Assembly: GCF_000526695.1 (NCBI RefSeq)
Contig: NZ_JAGO01000016.1
Location: 110,408 to 174,407, forward strand
Direction: 5' to 3'
Source: Carnimonas nigrificans ATCC BAA-78
GTDB lineage: Bacteria; Pseudomonadota; Gammaproteobacteria; Pseudomonadales; Halomonadaceae
DNA: 64,000 nt
Every line of letters begins with the position of its first letter. Within the stretch, counting starts at the first letter, position 1. Under the pieces are notes generated by a model. The model was not told where the DNA came from. It did not search any database and worked only from the letters and a program-made list of their open reading frames with translations. The position numbers were made by a program, and so were the translations under genes. This document shows positions 35,893 to 49,733 of the stretch, piece after piece.

Positions 35893-36765
35893 TCATCGCT
35901 GGCCTAGATGACGGGCGTGGAATCGCAGGTGATCTTCGATGAAGCTGGCAATGAAGAAGTAGCTATGATCGTAGCCCGGCTGCATTCTCAGCTCGCAGGC
36001 AACGCCCTGCTTCTGACAGGCTTCCTCTAGCCGCTGCGGCATTAGCTGCCCTTCCTCAATGAAACTATCGGCCTCGCCCTGATCGACAAGCATGGGCGGC
36101 ACCGTGCGGCCCGGCGCGTGTGATGCCAGCAGCGCTACCGCATCATACTGTTGCCACTCATCGCGATGTTCGCCCAGATAGTGCGAAAACGCCTTCTCAC
36201 CCCATGGCACCTGCGACGGATTCACAATCGGCGCGAAGGCTGACACCGACGCGTAGCGATCAGGATTACGCAACGCCAGCACCAGCGCGCCGTGACCACC
36301 CATGGAGTGGCCGCAAATCGACTCACCTTCACCGAGTGAGAAATTATCCCGCACCACTCTGGGCAATTCATCAACCACGTAATCGTACATGCGATAGTGC
36401 TGATTCCAGGGAGCGCGCGTCGCATTCAGGTAGAAGCCTGCTCCCGAGCCAAGATCGTAACTCTCATGCTCGTGGGGAAGATCGGTGCCTCGCGGACTGG
36501 TATCCGGACAGACAATGGCAAGCCCAAGTTCGCTGGCAAGGCGATGAGCCCCCGCCTTCTGCATGAAATTTTCATCGGTACAGGTCAGCCCCGATAGCCA
36601 CCACAGCAGATTGGGCTGAGGGTGCTGGCGCTGGTCGGGCAGGAAAATACCAAAGGTCATCTCACAATCAAGCACCTGAGAAGAGTGGCGATAGCGCTGA
36701 TAAAGGCCGCCGAAGCTCAGGTGTGATGAGACCAGTTCAAGATGGGAAGGCTGAGCATTGCTCAT
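35893..36765 (-). CDS. fghA: S-formylglutathione hydrolase
   Basis: 290-residue alpha/beta hydrolase of the esterase-D family. It cleaves S-formylglutathione to formate and glutathione, the second step of glutathione-dependent formaldehyde removal. The nucleophile lies in GHSMGGHGAL, and GYDHSYFF near the end carries the catalytic histidine. The start MSNAQPSHLELVSSHLSFGG, with AAGGAG 11 bases upstream, matches the family N-terminus. The preceding gene on the strand is the matching dehydrogenase frmA, 189 bases upstream. Confidence 0.94.
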   Translation of the reverse strand: MSNAQPSHLELVSSHLSFGGLYQRYRHSSQVLDCEMTFGIFLPDQRQHPQPNLLWWLSGLTCTDENFMQKAGAHRLASELGLAIVCPDTSPRGTDLPHEHESYDLGSGAGFYLNATRAPWNQHYRMYDYVVDELPRVVRDNFSLGEGESICGHSMGGHGALVLALRNPDRYASVSAFAPIVNPSQVPWGEKAFSHYLGEHRDEWQQYDAVALLASHAPGRTVPPMLVDQGEADSFIEEGQLMPQRLEEACQKQGVACELRMQPGYDHSYFFIASFIEDHLRFHARHLGQR

Positions 36766-36954
36766 CGCGAGAGAGTCTCCTTGAGAATGAAACAGTACGG
36801 GGCCGATCAGTACAGCATTGCGCTGGTAAATGTAAATAGCGCCGCTACTCTGCGCCATTGATTCGCGCCGTGCCTGGCCCGCAAGCCAGACAGCCATTAC
36901 CAACGGCTGCCGTGCCTTTATCGGATCAGCCCGCGCTCTGGTGGCTCGGCTGCA

Positions 36955-38196
<1,242 letters not shown>

Positions 38197-38296
38197 TTAA
38201 TGCCCAGAGCGATGGATGAAAAGGCTGGTGCCTGCATTCGGATAGCGCACCTCATTGATTGTTATAAAGTAACCCGTCGAAATGTGGCGCACAAAA

Positions 38297-38320
38297 AACG
38301 CCGGACCCAAGCCCGGCGTT
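38297..38320 (-). terminator. Intrinsic terminator of the sucCD operon
   Basis: AACGCCGG/CCGGCGTT, an 8-bp stem with an 8-base loop, followed on the minus strand by TTTT. It lies about 40 bases after the sucD stop and marks the end of the long sdh-suc gene block. Confidence 0.9.
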
Positions 38321-38358
38321 ATGATATGCCGATGACGAGCAGCCACAGAAAGCGTGGG

Positions 38359-39231
38359 CTACCAGCCGGTAGCGCGTTTCAGACCGGCACCAATGCCTGC
38401 CAGTGAACGCACCGTTACAACGCCTGCGGGTTCCAGCGCGGCATACTTGCCTTCCGCAGTCCCTTTACCACCTGAGATAATCGCTCCAGCGTGGCCCATG
38501 CGCTTGCCCTTTGGCGCGGTAACACCGGCAATATAGGAAACCACCGGTTTGCTGACATGGTGACGGATGAACTCAGCCGCTTCTTCCTCGGCAGTGCCGC
38601 CAATTTCCCCGATCATTACAATCGCTTCGGTCGCTGGGTCCTGTTCAAACAGCGTTAATATATCTATAAAGCTGGTACCGGGGATCGGGTCTCCGCCAAT
38701 CCCTACACAGGTTGACTGACCAAAACCATCATCGGTGGTTTGCTTCACGGCTTCATAGGTCAAGGTGCCCGAACGCGAAACGATCCCTACCTTGCCGGGC
38801 TTGTGAATATTGGCGGGCATAATGCCCATCTTGCACTCGCCGGGAGTAATGATGCCCGGGCAATTGGGGCCAATCAGACGCACGCCCAGTTCATCGCAGC
38901 GTATCTTGCACACCAGCATGTCGAGGGTAGGAATGCCTTCGGTAATGCAGACAATCAGCTTGATACCCGCATTGGCTGCTTCAAGGATCGAATCCTTGCA
39001 TAGCGGCGCGGGTACAAAGATGAGCGTGGCATCAGCCTGAGTGTGGGCCACTGCCTCGGCAACCGTATTGAAGACCGGCAGCCCCAGATGCAGTTCACCG
39101 CCCTTGCCTGGCGTAACGCCCGCCAGCAGTTGAGTGCCGTAATCGAGCGCCTGTCTTGAATGAAAACTGCCCTGGCTGCCGGTAATTCCCTGACAGATAA
39201 CCCGTGTGGAACGATCAATCAAAATACTCAT
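38359..39231 (-). CDS. sucD: Succinyl-CoA synthetase alpha subunit
   Basis: 290 residues (E. coli 289). The alpha subunit carries the transient phosphohistidine, seen in [15 protein letters not shown]. The CoA-binding Rossmann region begins [15 protein letters not shown]. With SucC it converts succinyl-CoA to succinate with substrate-level ATP/GTP formation. The start overlaps the sucC stop by four bases. Confidence 0.97.
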   Translation of the reverse strand: MSILIDRSTRVICQGITGSQGSFHSRQALDYGTQLLAGVTPGKGGELHLGLPVFNTVAEAVAHTQADATLIFVPAPLCKDSILEAANAGIKLIVCITEGIPTLDMLVCKIRCDELGVRLIGPNCPGIITPGECKMGIMPANIHKPGKVGIVSRSGTLTYEAVKQTTDDGFGQSTCVGIGGDPIPGTSFIDILTLFEQDPATEAIVMIGEIGGTAEEEAAEFIRHHVSKPVVSYIAGVTAPKGKRMGHAGAIISGGKGTAEGKYAALEPAGVVTVRSLAGIGAGLKRATGW

Positions 39232-40400
39232 TCGCTGCTTCCCCCCGCCAATGCAACAGCGCGCTGCGCTGCGTCTTCCAGTCCCTCGGATGCAATGATA
39301 TCCATGCCGCTCTGATCCAGAAGACGCTTGCCTTCAGCCGCGTGCGTACCTTCAAGACGCACGATCACCGGCACCTTGAGATCAATCTCCTTGATCGCAC
39401 CGATAATGCCTTCAGCAATCAGATCACAGCGCACGATGCCGCCAAAGATGTTGACCAGCACCACCTTGACCGACTGATCGGAGAGAATGATCTTGAAGGC
39501 TTCGGCGACACGTTCACGGGTAGTACCGCCCCCCACATCAAGGAAGTTGGCAGGACGCCCGCCGTTGAGCTTGATGGTGTCCATCACCCCCATCGCCAGG
39601 CCAGCACCATTCACCATACAGCCGATATTGCCTTCCAGCGCTACATAGTTGAGCGACCATTCGGCAGCGCGCACTTCGCGCGGATCATCCTGGGTGGTGT
39701 CATTCATGGCCTCAATGTCGGGCTGCCGGAACAGCGCATTGCTATCTACATTGATTTTGGCATCAAGGCAGCACAGCTCGCCGTCATTGCAGATAACCAG
39801 CGGATTGATCTCGACCAGCGACAGGTCTCGCTCGGCAAAAAGCCGTGCCAGCGCGGTAAATATCCGACAGAACTGCTTGAGCTGGCTGTTATTCAGGCCA
39901 AGCTGGTAACCGAGCGTTCTTGCTTGCCAGGGCTGGGCGTCAGTGAGAGGGTCAATGGTCGTGCTGAAGATACGTTCGGGATGAGTGCGAGCGACTTCTT
40001 CTATATCCATGCCGCCTTCCGACGAAGCCATGAACACCACGCGCTGACTGGAACGATCGACCACAGCGCCAAGGTATAACTCGCGGTCAATGGTGGCAGC
40101 CGGTTCAAGCAGAATACGGTTGACCGGTTGCCCTTCCGCACCGGTCTGATGAGTGACAAGCCGTTTCCCCAGCCAGCGCTCGGCAAACTGCTCGGCCTCC
40201 TGCGGGGACTGGGCAATGATTACACCACCCGCCTTGCCCCTGCCCCCTGCATGCACCTGTGCTTTGACGACCCATCGGCTCCCACCCAGTGCGCGGCACG
40301 CTTCCGCGACTTCCAGGGGAGATTCAATTGCGCGGCCATTGAGTACCGGCAGGCCATATTCCTTGAATAACTGTTTACTTTGGTATTCATGCAACAGCAT
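39228..40400 (-). CDS. sucC: Succinyl-CoA synthetase beta subunit
   Basis: 390 residues (E. coli 388). ATP-grasp nucleotide-binding subunit that also binds succinate. Start [18 protein letters not shown] is typical. Family motifs GGRGKAGGV and [15 protein letters not shown] are present, and [16 protein letters not shown] is the succinate-site loop. Five codons of open frame upstream are not expected in the family. A 219-base spacer with hairpins separates it from lpdA. Confidence 0.97.
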   Translation of the reverse strand: MLLHEYQSKQLFKEYGLPVLNGRAIESPLEVAEACRALGGSRWVVKAQVHAGGRGKAGGVIIAQSPQEAEQFAERWLGKRLVTHQTGAEGQPVNRILLEPAATIDRELYLGAVVDRSSQRVVFMASSEGGMDIEEVARTHPERIFSTTIDPLTDAQPWQARTLGYQLGLNNSQLKQFCRIFTALARLFAERDLSLVEINPLVICNDGELCCLDAKINVDSNALFRQPDIEAMNDTTQDDPREVRAAEWSLNYVALEGNIGCMVNGAGLAMGVMDTIKLNGGRPANFLDVGGGTTRERVAEAFKIILSDQSVKVVLVNIFGGIVRCDLIAEGIIGAIKEIDLKVPVIVRLEGTHAAEGKRLLDQSGMDIIASEGLEDAAQRAVALAGGSSE

Positions 40401-40524
40401 GGAACCACTCCACAATCAAACCAGGTCTGTGTCGCCAGACGTCAGCCGATAGCACTATGCCACTCACCTCGCCACCGGGCCTGCCTGACGATGCGGCTCT
40501 GGAGGTTCTACTCTCCCAACGCAA

Positions 40525-40552
40525 ACAGGGCGATGTTTTCACATCGCCCTGT
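40525..40552 (-). terminator. Hairpin between lpdA and sucC
   Basis: ACAGGGCGATGT and its perfect complement form a 12-bp stem with a 4-base loop. Only TTTGCGTT follows on the minus strand, so this is a partial terminator or an RNA-processing stop. It could lower sucCD expression relative to lpdA. Confidence 0.6.
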
Positions 40553-40619
40553 CTAGTGCAGGGCCCTTGGAAAGCTTACTTCCAAAGACCCTCGCTGAGT
40601 ATTCAACCTAAGACTGGTT

Positions 40620-42119
<1,500 letters not shown>

Positions 42120-42162
42120 CTATTGCGCTGTCACAACGAAGACCTGTGCCAAAAGAATAAAG

Positions 42163-42190
42163 GCCGGGCTGACCTCCTGGGTCACCCGGC
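42163..42190 (-). terminator. Hairpin between sucB and lpdA
   Basis: A GC-rich stem of about 11 bp with one mismatch (GCCGGGTGACC / GGTCAGCCCGGC), followed on the minus strand by CTTTATTCTTTT. It is probably an attenuator between cotranscribed genes. Confidence 0.6.
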
Positions 42191-42213
42191 ATGAGCGCTA
42201 TTCCACGCTCTGT

Positions 42214-43785
42214 TTACACATCCAGCAAGAAACGAGCAGGATCTTCCAGCAGCTCTTTTATGGCAACCAGGAACTGTACCGCGTCCTTGCCGTCGATCAT
42301 GCGGTGATCGTAAGAGAGCGCAAGGTACATCATCGGGCGAATGACGACTTCGCCATCGACAGCCACCGGACGCTGCTGAATGTTATGCATGCCCAGAATA
42401 GCCGTTTGCGGCGGATTCAGGATCGGCGTTGACAGCATCGAACCGAAGATACCGCCGTTGGTGATGGTGAAGGTGCCACCGGTCATGTCTTCGATGCCCA
42501 GCTTGCCGTCACGGCCACGCTTGCCGAAATCAGCGATCTGCTTCTCGACATCTGCCAGTTTCAGAGTGTCGGTATCACGAATGACCGGCACCACCAGCCC
42601 GCGCGGCGTAGAAACCGCCACACCAATATCCTGATAGCCGTGATAGACGATATCCGTGCCGTCGATGGAGGCATTAACGTCCGGGAAGCGCTTGAGTGCT
42701 TCGGTACAAGCTTTCACGAAGAAGCCCATGAAGCCCAGCTTGATATCGTGTTTTTTCTGGAAGACGTCACGATACTGGCTACGCAGGCCCATGACCGCGC
42801 TCATGTCGACTTCGTTGTAGGTCGTCAGCATCGCAGCGGTCTGCTGCGCATTCACTAGTCGTTTGGCGATGGTCTGGCGCAAACGGCTCATCGGTACGCG
42901 CTGCTCGGGACGCTCGCCCTGCGGCAGCTCGGCACTGCTGGCGGCAGCGGGAGCCGCTGCTGGCGCAGAGGTTGCAGCACTGGTGGTTGCATTGCCAGCC
43001 TTGAGCGCTTTCTGGACATCTTCCTTGAGGATCACACCGTTGCGACCGCTGCCGGAGATCTTTTCGACATCCAGATTGTGCTCGGCCACCAGCGGACGTG
43101 CTGCCGGAGAGAGCCATTTGCTGCCCAGTTTGGAAGCACCTTCTTCTTCGCTTTGCGCCTCGCTGGGCGCAGCCTTTACGCTTACTTCTGAAGCACCGCC
43201 AGCCGCACCCTCGGTAAAGATAGCCAATACCTGCTCAGAAGCCACCTGATCACCTTCGCTGGCTTTGATCTCACTGATCGTGCCATCGGCAGGCGCTACG
43301 ACTTCAAGCACTACCTTGTCAGTTTCGATATCAACCAGCAGCTCATCACGCGCAACCTGTTCACCAGGTTTCTTGTGCCAGGTAGAGACAGTGCCCTCGG
43401 CCACCGACTCCGGGAAAGAGGGAGCCTTGACTTCATGACGAGCGCCGCCTTCGACAGCTGCCTGGTTGGCCGTTGCTCTGCTCTGCTCAGCACTGCTTTC
43501 ATGCTCAGCGGCCACTACTGCCTCAGCGACACCAGCGCTGGCTTCTTCCGCTACACCCAGCAAGCCCAACACCTGCTCTGAATCACAGGTATCGCCTTCC
43601 TGCACCTTGATTTCGCTCAGCACGCCAGCGCTGGGAGCAACCACTTCCAGCACCACCTTGTCAGTTTCAATCTCAACGATGAGCTCATCGCGTTCGACGC
43701 TATCACCGGGCTGCTTGTGCCATGCAGCGACTGTTCCCTCCGCTACGGATTCAGGAAAACTGGGCGCTTTAATCTCGGTAGACAT
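42214..43785 (-). CDS. sucB: Dihydrolipoyllysine succinyltransferase (E2), two lipoyl domains
   Basis: 523 residues, about 120 more than E. coli SucB (405). The excess is a second lipoyl domain. Domain 1 is residues 1-77 with lipoyl-lysine K43 in [11 protein letters not shown]. An Ala/Glu-rich linker follows (80-117). Domain 2 is about 118-191 with K157 in [11 protein letters not shown]. Next come a peripheral subunit-binding domain (about 215-258, [20 protein letters not shown]) and the acyltransferase domain, with catalytic [11 protein letters not shown] near the end. It transfers the succinyl group to CoA in the 2-oxoglutarate dehydrogenase complex. Acetyltransferase E2 (AceF) is ruled out by position between sucA and lpdA. 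The start at 43785 matches domain 1 exactly. Confidence 0.95.
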   Translation of the reverse strand: MSTEIKAPSFPESVAEGTVAAWHKQPGDSVERDELIVEIETDKVVLEVVAPSAGVLSEIKVQEGDTCDSEQVLGLLGVAEEASAGVAEAVVAAEHESSAEQSRATANQAAVEGGARHEVKAPSFPESVAEGTVSTWHKKPGEQVARDELLVDIETDKVVLEVVAPADGTISEIKASEGDQVASEQVLAIFTEGAAGGASEVSVKAAPSEAQSEEEGASKLGSKWLSPAARPLVAEHNLDVEKISGSGRNGVILKEDVQKALKAGNATTSAATSAPAAAPAAASSAELPQGERPEQRVPMSRLRQTIAKRLVNAQQTAAMLTTYNEVDMSAVMGLRSQYRDVFQKKHDIKLGFMGFFVKACTEALKRFPDVNASIDGTDIVYHGYQDIGVAVSTPRGLVVPVIRDTDTLKLADVEKQIADFGKRGRDGKLGIEDMTGGTFTITNGGIFGSMLSTPILNPPQTAILGMHNIQQRPVAVDGEVVIRPMMYLALSYDHRMIDGKDAVQFLVAIKELLEDPARFLLDV

Positions 43786-43876
43786 GTTGTTTGGTTCCTT
43801 AACACTCGTGTCTGTGACAATCGGTGTGGAGCGTTCCTTCAAGGAGCGCACCTGCGCTTTCTACAGCAGCGCCCCT

Positions 43877-46714
43877 TTATTCATTAAATGCATCGTTGAT
43901 CAGCGCTTGCTGCTGCGCCAGGTGATCGCCCATATAACCTGCTGCCGGAGCGGCTGACGAAGCACGCCCAGCATAAGAAAGTACACGACCCAACGAAGGA
44001 TGACTCTGGGCGATGGCCTCATCAAGCTCCTCCTTGATCATGAACCATGCGCCCTGGTTGCGCGGTTCATCCTGACACCAGCAGACGCTCTCAAGCTGAT
44101 CGAAACGTGCCAATGCGGCCTCTAGCTTGTCGGCCGGGAACGGATAGAGCTGCTCAAGGCGAATGATGGCCACATCATGCCGCTGTTGCTCTTCCCGGTA
44201 TGCCGCCAGATCGTAATACACCTTGCCGGAACAGAGAATGACACGTCGAATGCTGCTCGGATGCTGGCCGCTCTGATCGTCGATCAGGCTCATAAATTGA
44301 CCGCTGGACAGCTCTTCCATCGAGGATACTGCCGCCTTGTGGCGCAGCAGACTCTTCGGCTGCATGACGACCAGCGGTTTGCGCAGCGGGCGCACAACCT
44401 GACGACGCAACAGATGGAACATCTGTGCAGGGGTCGTGGGCTGTACTACCTGCATGTTGTTTTCTGCCGACAGCTGCAGGAAGCGCTCCAGACGTGCAGA
44501 AGAGTGCTCGGCACCCTGACCTTCATAGCCATGTGGCAACAACAAGGTGAGGCCGCACAGGCGCTCCCACTTGGTTTCACCCGATGAGATGAACTGATCA
44601 ATCACCACCTGAGCACCGTTGGCAAAGTCACCAAACTGCGCTTCCCAGGCCACCAGACCATCAGGCGCCGTAGTCGCGTAGCCATATTCAAAGGCCAGCA
44701 CGGCTTCTTCTGAGAGCAGTGAATCGTAAATCCAGAAATCCGGCTGCCCTTCCTTGAGATGCTGTAGAGGAATCCAGGTCGAGTCATCATTCTGGTTATG
44801 CACTACCGCATGGCGATGCGAGAAGGTGCCTCGGCCACTGTCTTCGCCGCTGATGCGAACGAAGTACCCTTCATCAAGCAGCGTGGCATAGGCCAGGGTT
44901 TCAGCGAAGCCCCAGTTCATGGCCACTTCACCGGTAATCATCTTGCGCCGGTCTTCATACACCTTGGCAACCTGACGCTGCACGCTCACGTCAGTCGGGA
45001 TGGTGCACATACCGTCGGCAAGCTCGGCAAGGCGACCAGCATCGAATGACGTATCGGCGTCATCGCTCCAGCGCTGCCCCACATAGGGGCTCCAATCGAC
45101 AAACAGCGCGGTGTTAGGCTCTTTCACCAGAGCATTGACCACCTGATCGCCCTCATCAATCTGGGTACGATAGGTGTCCACCATGCCCTTGGCCTGCGCG
45201 TCGCTGATCACGCCTTCTTTAATCAGGTGCTCGGCATACAGGGCGCGCGTGCTTTTGTGGCTCTTGATGGCCGCATACATCGCAGGCTGCGTACCGGAAG
45301 GCTCATCGGCTTCGTTATGACCACGACGGCGGTAGCATACGAGATCAATCACCACATCCTTGTGGAACTGGCGACGATAGTCGATGGCAATCTGGGTCAC
45401 CAACTGGACGGCTTCAGGATCATCGCCATTCACATGGAAGATGGGCGCCTGCACCATCTTGGCAATATCGGTGCAGTATTCAGTGGAACGCGCATCTTCG
45501 CGAATCGACGTGGTGAAACCGACCTGGTTATTGATCACGATGTGCACGGTACCGCCGGTTTTAAAACCGCGAGTCTGTGACATCTGGAAGGTTTCCATGA
45601 CCACGCCCTGACCGGCGAAGGCCGCGTCACCATGTACCGAAATCGGCAGGACAAGATCACCGCTCTCATCACGGCGACGATCCTGACGTGCGCGCACCGA
45701 GCCTTCGACTACCGGCCCTACGATTTCCAAATGGGAAGGGTTGAACGCCAGCGCCAGGTGAATTTCACCACCCGGCGTCATGACGTTGGAGCTATACCCC
45801 TTGTGGTACTTCACATCGCCCTGACCGCTGTGTTCGGGATGCTTGCCATCGAACTCGTCGATCAGATCAGCGGGGCTTTTACCAAGGATATTGACCATCA
45901 GGTTGAGACGGCCACGGTGCGCCATGCCGATGACCACTTCCTTGGTGCCATAGCTGCCGGCACGCTGGATCATCTCATCAACCATCGGGATGAAGGATTC
46001 ACCGCCCTCAAGACCAAAGCGCTTGGTACCGGGATAGCGGCTGGCAAGATAGTTCTCAAGCCCTTCCGCAGCCGTCAGGCGCTCCAGGATATGTTCACGC
46101 TCGGTGACCGAATAACCGGGCTTGCCCTGCACTGATTCAAAGCGCTCTTCCAGCCAGCGCTTCTCGTCGGTATTCACGATATGCATGAATTCGCAACCGA
46201 TCGAGCGGCAGTAGGTATTCTTCAGCGCAGCAACAATTTCAGACAGTTTGGCTCGCTCCTTGCCAATAAAGAGCGAGCCAGTCTGAAACTCGGTATTCAT
46301 GTCGGATTCGGAGAGCTGATGGAACGCAAGATCCAGATCGGGCACCGACTCTGTTTTACGCAGGCCGAGCGGATCAAGGTTCGCGTGCTGATGACCGCGA
46401 AAACGGTAGGCGTTGATGAGTTGCAGTACGCGCACCTGGCGACGGAACTCTTCATCGGAAGAGCCACCGCTGGCAGCTTTGGTACGTTGCCCCTGACGGC
46501 CAAGACGCTCGAAATCATCGCGTACCGGCGCCAGCGGCACGTCGTGTGCCGGCCCACCATCATAGGCGGGCAGCGTATCGAAATAGCGGCGCCACTCATC
46601 GGGAACCGATGAAGCGTCGTTAAGGTATTGCTCGTAGAGCTCCTCAACGTAATGAACATTCGCCCCACTCATGTGCGACGTTCGCCACATCAAGTCCATG
46701 GTGCCTTGTGACAT
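43877..46714 (-). CDS. sucA: 2-Oxoglutarate dehydrogenase E1
   Basis: 945 residues (E. coli 933). Thiamine-diphosphate decarboxylase that starts the 2-oxoglutarate dehydrogenase reaction. The N-terminus LYEQYLNDASSVPDEWRRYF is the E2-binding segment of proteobacterial OdhA-type E1. EGGESFIPMVDEM, GMAHRGRLN and the ThDP motif region GDAAFAGQGVV follow. The first gene of the suc part of the block, it lies 172 bases after sdhB on the same strand. AGGGTAGG lies six to eight bases before the ATG. Confidence 0.97.
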   Translation of the reverse strand: MSQGTMDLMWRTSHMSGANVHYVEELYEQYLNDASSVPDEWRRYFDTLPAYDGGPAHDVPLAPVRDDFERLGRQGQRTKAASGGSSDEEFRRQVRVLQLINAYRFRGHQHANLDPLGLRKTESVPDLDLAFHQLSESDMNTEFQTGSLFIGKERAKLSEIVAALKNTYCRSIGCEFMHIVNTDEKRWLEERFESVQGKPGYSVTEREHILERLTAAEGLENYLASRYPGTKRFGLEGGESFIPMVDEMIQRAGSYGTKEVVIGMAHRGRLNLMVNILGKSPADLIDEFDGKHPEHSGQGDVKYHKGYSSNVMTPGGEIHLALAFNPSHLEIVGPVVEGSVRARQDRRRDESGDLVLPISVHGDAAFAGQGVVMETFQMSQTRGFKTGGTVHIVINNQVGFTTSIREDARSTEYCTDIAKMVQAPIFHVNGDDPEAVQLVTQIAIDYRRQFHKDVVIDLVCYRRRGHNEADEPSGTQPAMYAAIKSHKSTRALYAEHLIKEGVISDAQAKGMVDTYRTQIDEGDQVVNALVKEPNTALFVDWSPYVGQRWSDDADTSFDAGRLAELADGMCTIPTDVSVQRQVAKVYEDRRKMITGEVAMNWGFAETLAYATLLDEGYFVRISGEDSGRGTFSHRHAVVHNQNDDSTWIPLQHLKEGQPDFWIYDSLLSEEAVLAFEYGYATTAPDGLVAWEAQFGDFANGAQVVIDQFISSGETKWERLCGLTLLLPHGYEGQGAEHSSARLERFLQLSAENNMQVVQPTTPAQMFHLLRRQVVRPLRKPLVVMQPKSLLRHKAAVSSMEELSSGQFMSLIDDQSGQHPSSIRRVILCSGKVYYDLAAYREEQQRHDVAIIRLEQLYPFPADKLEAALARFDQLESVCWCQDEPRNQGAWFMIKEELDEAIAQSHPSLGRVLSYAGRASSAAPAAGYMGDHLAQQQALINDAFNE

Positions 46715-46886
46715 GGTTACCTACCCTAAATCCTGTTACAGGCTATTGTTCGGGCTGCGGCGGAGATACTTCGCCCTCGCAGCAACTCTCTCGACTAACA
46801 ATTATGTTGATCAGTACCGCCTCAACAGCCTCTATGCAAGCGACGGTACTGAACAGGGCGCTGTTCCGCGCCTATGGAGACTCGGC

Positions 46887-47597
46887 TCAGGTGGCCTGAG
46901 TCATCAGCATTTCCCGAATCTTGCCAATGGCATGAGTTGGGTTTAGCCCTTTCGGACACACACTAACGCAGTTCATGATGCCACGGCAGCGGAACACACT
47001 AAACGGGTCATCAAGACGCGCCAAACGCTCTTTCGTGTATTCATCGCGGCTGTCGGCAAGGAAACGGTACGCTTGCAGCAGGCCAGCCGGCCCTACAAAC
47101 TTGTCAGGGTTCCACCAAAACGATGGGCACGACGTCGAGCAGCACGCACACAGAATACACTCGTACAGGCCATCCAGCTTGTCACGATCTTCGGGTGACT
47201 GAAGACGCTCAATGGCCGGCGGCGTAGTGTTGTTTTGCAAATAAGGCTGAATGCTTTCGTACTGACGATAAAACATCTGCATGTCTACGATCAGGTCGCG
47301 AATAACCGGCAGGCCGGGCAGCGGACGCAGCACCAGCTTGTTGTTCTTCACCACCTGGGACAGAGGCGTGATACAGGTCAGGCCGTTGCGCCCATTCATG
47401 TTGACACCATCCGAACCGCACACCCCTTCTCGGCAGCTACGGCGGAATACAACACTGGCGTCCTGTTCCTGAATCATCATGATGACATTCAGTACCATCA
47501 GGTCGCGCCCTTCGGTGTCGACCTGAAAATCCTGCATATAAGGTTTGTCGTCGGTATCCGGGTTATAGCGGTATACCGAGACGGTCAGCATAGTCAT
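46887..47597 (-). CDS. sdhB: Succinate dehydrogenase iron-sulfur subunit
   Basis: 236 residues (E. coli 238). Three cluster motifs are visible: [2Fe-2S] at CREGVCGSDG...NGLTC, [4Fe-4S] at CILCACCSTSCP, and [3Fe-4S] with CRGIMNCVSVCP. The protein carries electrons from SdhA to ubiquinone. The ATG at 47597 has GGGGAG seven bases upstream. The C-terminus IGKIREMLM is standard. Confidence 0.97.
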   Translation of the reverse strand: MTMLTVSVYRYNPDTDDKPYMQDFQVDTEGRDLMVLNVIMMIQEQDASVVFRRSCREGVCGSDGVNMNGRNGLTCITPLSQVVKNNKLVLRPLPGLPVIRDLIVDMQMFYRQYESIQPYLQNNTTPPAIERLQSPEDRDKLDGLYECILCACCSTSCPSFWWNPDKFVGPAGLLQAYRFLADSRDEYTKERLARLDDPFSVFRCRGIMNCVSVCPKGLNPTHAIGKIREMLMTQAT

Positions 47598-47614
47598 TAT
47601 CGGTCTCCCCACTT

Positions 47615-49387
47615 TTAATAGTGACGTTCAACAGGCTTGAAGTAATCCACGGTGCGCGGCGACATGTTGACATCGCGTTTGCGCAGCTCTTTTTCCTGCG
47701 GGAAATAGAGCGAATGCTTCAACCAGTTTTCGTCATCTCGATCGGGGTAATCAGGGCGTGAATGCGCCCCACGGCTTTCGCGACGGTTAAGCGCGGCAAA
47801 CGCCGTTGCTTCTGCTACTTCAAACAGGTTATCAAGTTCAAGCGCCTCAACACGCGCAGTGTTGAAGGTCATGCTCTTGTCAGGCAAATAGGCGTTGGCG
47901 ATACGCTCACGCATGGCGTCGAGCTGCTCCAGACCTTTCTGCATGTTCTCTTCTTCGCGGAATACCCCGAAGTTGTTCTGCATGATGTTTTGCAGTTCAC
48001 GCTTGAGCTCGGGTACCGACTCGCCACCAGTCGATTCGTTCCAGCGGTTAAGACGCTTGAGCGCCTGCTCGATATCGGATTCGGTTGGCTCAAGCTGCTC
48101 GACACCCTGGTTAAGCGTCTCTTCGATATACATCCCCGCGGCACGTCCAAACACCACCAGATCAAGCAGCGAGTTACCGCCCAGTCGGTTACCGCCGTGA
48201 ACCGATACGCACGCCACCTCTCCGCAGGCGTACAGACCGTTGACGACCTGATCGTTGCCGTCCTTGTCCTGCGTCAGCACCTGACCATGCACGTTGGTCG
48301 GCAAGCCGCCCATCATATAGTGACAGGTAGGCACCACCGGAATCGGCTCCTGCACAGGATCGGCATGAGCGAAGGTCTTCGACATTTCAACAATGCCAGG
48401 CAGACGCTTGTGCAGCACTTCCGGGCCAAGGTGATCCAGTTTCAGCAGGATATGATCCTTGTTGGGACCACAGCCACGTCCTTCAAGAATTTCAATGACC
48501 ATCGAACGTGCTACCACGTCACGCCCTGCCAGATCCTTGAAGTTGGGCGCATAGCGCTCCATGAAACGCTCACCATCGGCATTGATCAGATAGCCGCCTT
48601 CACCACGACAGCCTTCCGTCACCAGACAGCCGGCGCCATAGATACCGGTCGGGTGGAACTGCCACATTTCCATGTCCTGCACCGGCAGCCCCGCGCGCAG
48701 CGCCATGCCGACACCGTCACCGGTATTGATCAGGGCATTGGTGGTGGAGGCATAGATACGGCCCGCGCCACCGGTCGCCAGCACTACCGCCTTGGACTTG
48801 ATCAGGCAGGTTTCGCCGGTTTCCATGCTGAAGGCGATAACGCCAACAATATCGCCGCCGGCATTTTTCACCAGATCAACCGCGTACCACTCATCAAGGA
48901 AGACAGTGCCGTTTTTCAGGTTGTTCTGATACAGCGTGTGCAGCAGCGCATGGCCGGTACGGTCAGCGGCAGCACAGGTACGTGCAGCCTGGCCGCCCTT
49001 GCCGAAATCCTTCGACTGACCACCAAACGGACGCTGGTAGATACGGCCATTATCAAAACGTGAGAACGGCAGCCCCATGTGCTCCAGCTCGAACACCGCC
49101 TTGGGGCCTTCCATACACATGTATTCAATGGCTTCCTGGTCGCCAATGAAGTCAGACCCCTTGACGGTGTCGTACATATGCCAACGCCAATCATCATTGG
49201 GATCAGCGCTCTGGATGGCACAGGTAATACCGCCCTGGGCAGAAACCGTATGAGAGCGGGTAGGAAATACCTTGGAAAGAACGGCAGTATTCTTGCCGGA
49301 TTTTGCCAGTTCCAGACCTGCGCGCAGGCCAGAGCCACCACCGCCAATGATGATGGCATCAAAACTCATTTCATGAAGATCAGACAT
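47615..49387 (-). CDS. sdhA: Succinate dehydrogenase flavoprotein subunit
   Basis: 590 residues (E. coli 588). The FAD-binding GGGGSG lies near residues 15-20. The covalent FAD histidine is H46 in [13 protein letters not shown]. Active-site stretches [18 protein letters not shown] and [14 protein letters not shown] are intact. It oxidises succinate to fumarate on the cytoplasmic face of complex II. sdhD ends five bases upstream of its start, and sdhB begins 17 bases after its stop. Confidence 0.98.
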   Translation of the reverse strand: MSDLHEMSFDAIIIGGGGSGLRAGLELAKSGKNTAVLSKVFPTRSHTVSAQGGITCAIQSADPNDDWRWHMYDTVKGSDFIGDQEAIEYMCMEGPKAVFELEHMGLPFSRFDNGRIYQRPFGGQSKDFGKGGQAARTCAAADRTGHALLHTLYQNNLKNGTVFLDEWYAVDLVKNAGGDIVGVIAFSMETGETCLIKSKAVVLATGGAGRIYASTTNALINTGDGVGMALRAGLPVQDMEMWQFHPTGIYGAGCLVTEGCRGEGGYLINADGERFMERYAPNFKDLAGRDVVARSMVIEILEGRGCGPNKDHILLKLDHLGPEVLHKRLPGIVEMSKTFAHADPVQEPIPVVPTCHYMMGGLPTNVHGQVLTQDKDGNDQVVNGLYACGEVACVSVHGGNRLGGNSLLDLVVFGRAAGMYIEETLNQGVEQLEPTESDIEQALKRLNRWNESTGGESVPELKRELQNIMQNNFGVFREEENMQKGLEQLDAMRERIANAYLPDKSMTFNTARVEALELDNLFEVAEATAFAALNRRESRGAHSRPDYPDRDDENWLKHSLYFPQEKELRKRDVNMSPRTVDYFKPVERHY

Positions 49388-49392
49388 TTAGA

Positions 49393-49731
49393 TCATGCCC
49401 CCCAGAGCACTTGTACGGACCAGATCACAAAGGTAAACAGCGCAAGAACAACAACCACCTGAAGCACTAGGCGCAGGCGGGTGCACTTGACGTAATCAGT
49501 GAAGATTGTCCACAAGCCTATCCACGCGTGCGCAGCGATGGAGAGCAGCGCGGCCAGCGTAAAGATACGCATGGCAGTGCTTTCGAACAGCGCCGACCAG
49601 GTGAGGTAATCAAGCCCGGGGTGAAACAGCACATATGCCACCAGGAACAGGGTGTAGAGAGCAAGAACAACGGCCGAAATACGCTGAACCAGCCAGTCGG
49701 AGAGACCACTGCGCCCAAGGTTTGTAATCAT
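49393..49731 (-). CDS. sdhD: Succinate dehydrogenase membrane anchor SdhD
   Basis: 112 residues with three transmembrane segments; it binds quinone and heme b together with SdhC. The family block SGLSDWLVQRISAVVLALYT is at the N-terminus, and the heme/quinone region AHAWIGLWTIFTDY holds the conserved histidine and tyrosine. I take ATG 49731, two bases after the sdhC stop; upstream ATGs at 49746 and 49740 would overlap sdhC. Confidence 0.93.
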   Translation of the reverse strand: MITNLGRSGLSDWLVQRISAVVLALYTLFLVAYVLFHPGLDYLTWSALFESTAMRIFTLAALLSIAAHAWIGLWTIFTDYVKCTRLRLVLQVVVVLALFTFVIWSVQVLWGA

Positions 49732-49733
49732 GG

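Noticed and set aside
39204..40079. Open frame antisense to sucC (291 codons)
   Set aside because: Complement of sucC; composition not protein-like.
47762..49063. Long open frame antisense to sdhA (433 codons)
   Set aside because: Same reason: a shadow of the well-supported sdhA gene, with a His/Arg-rich composition unlike real proteins.
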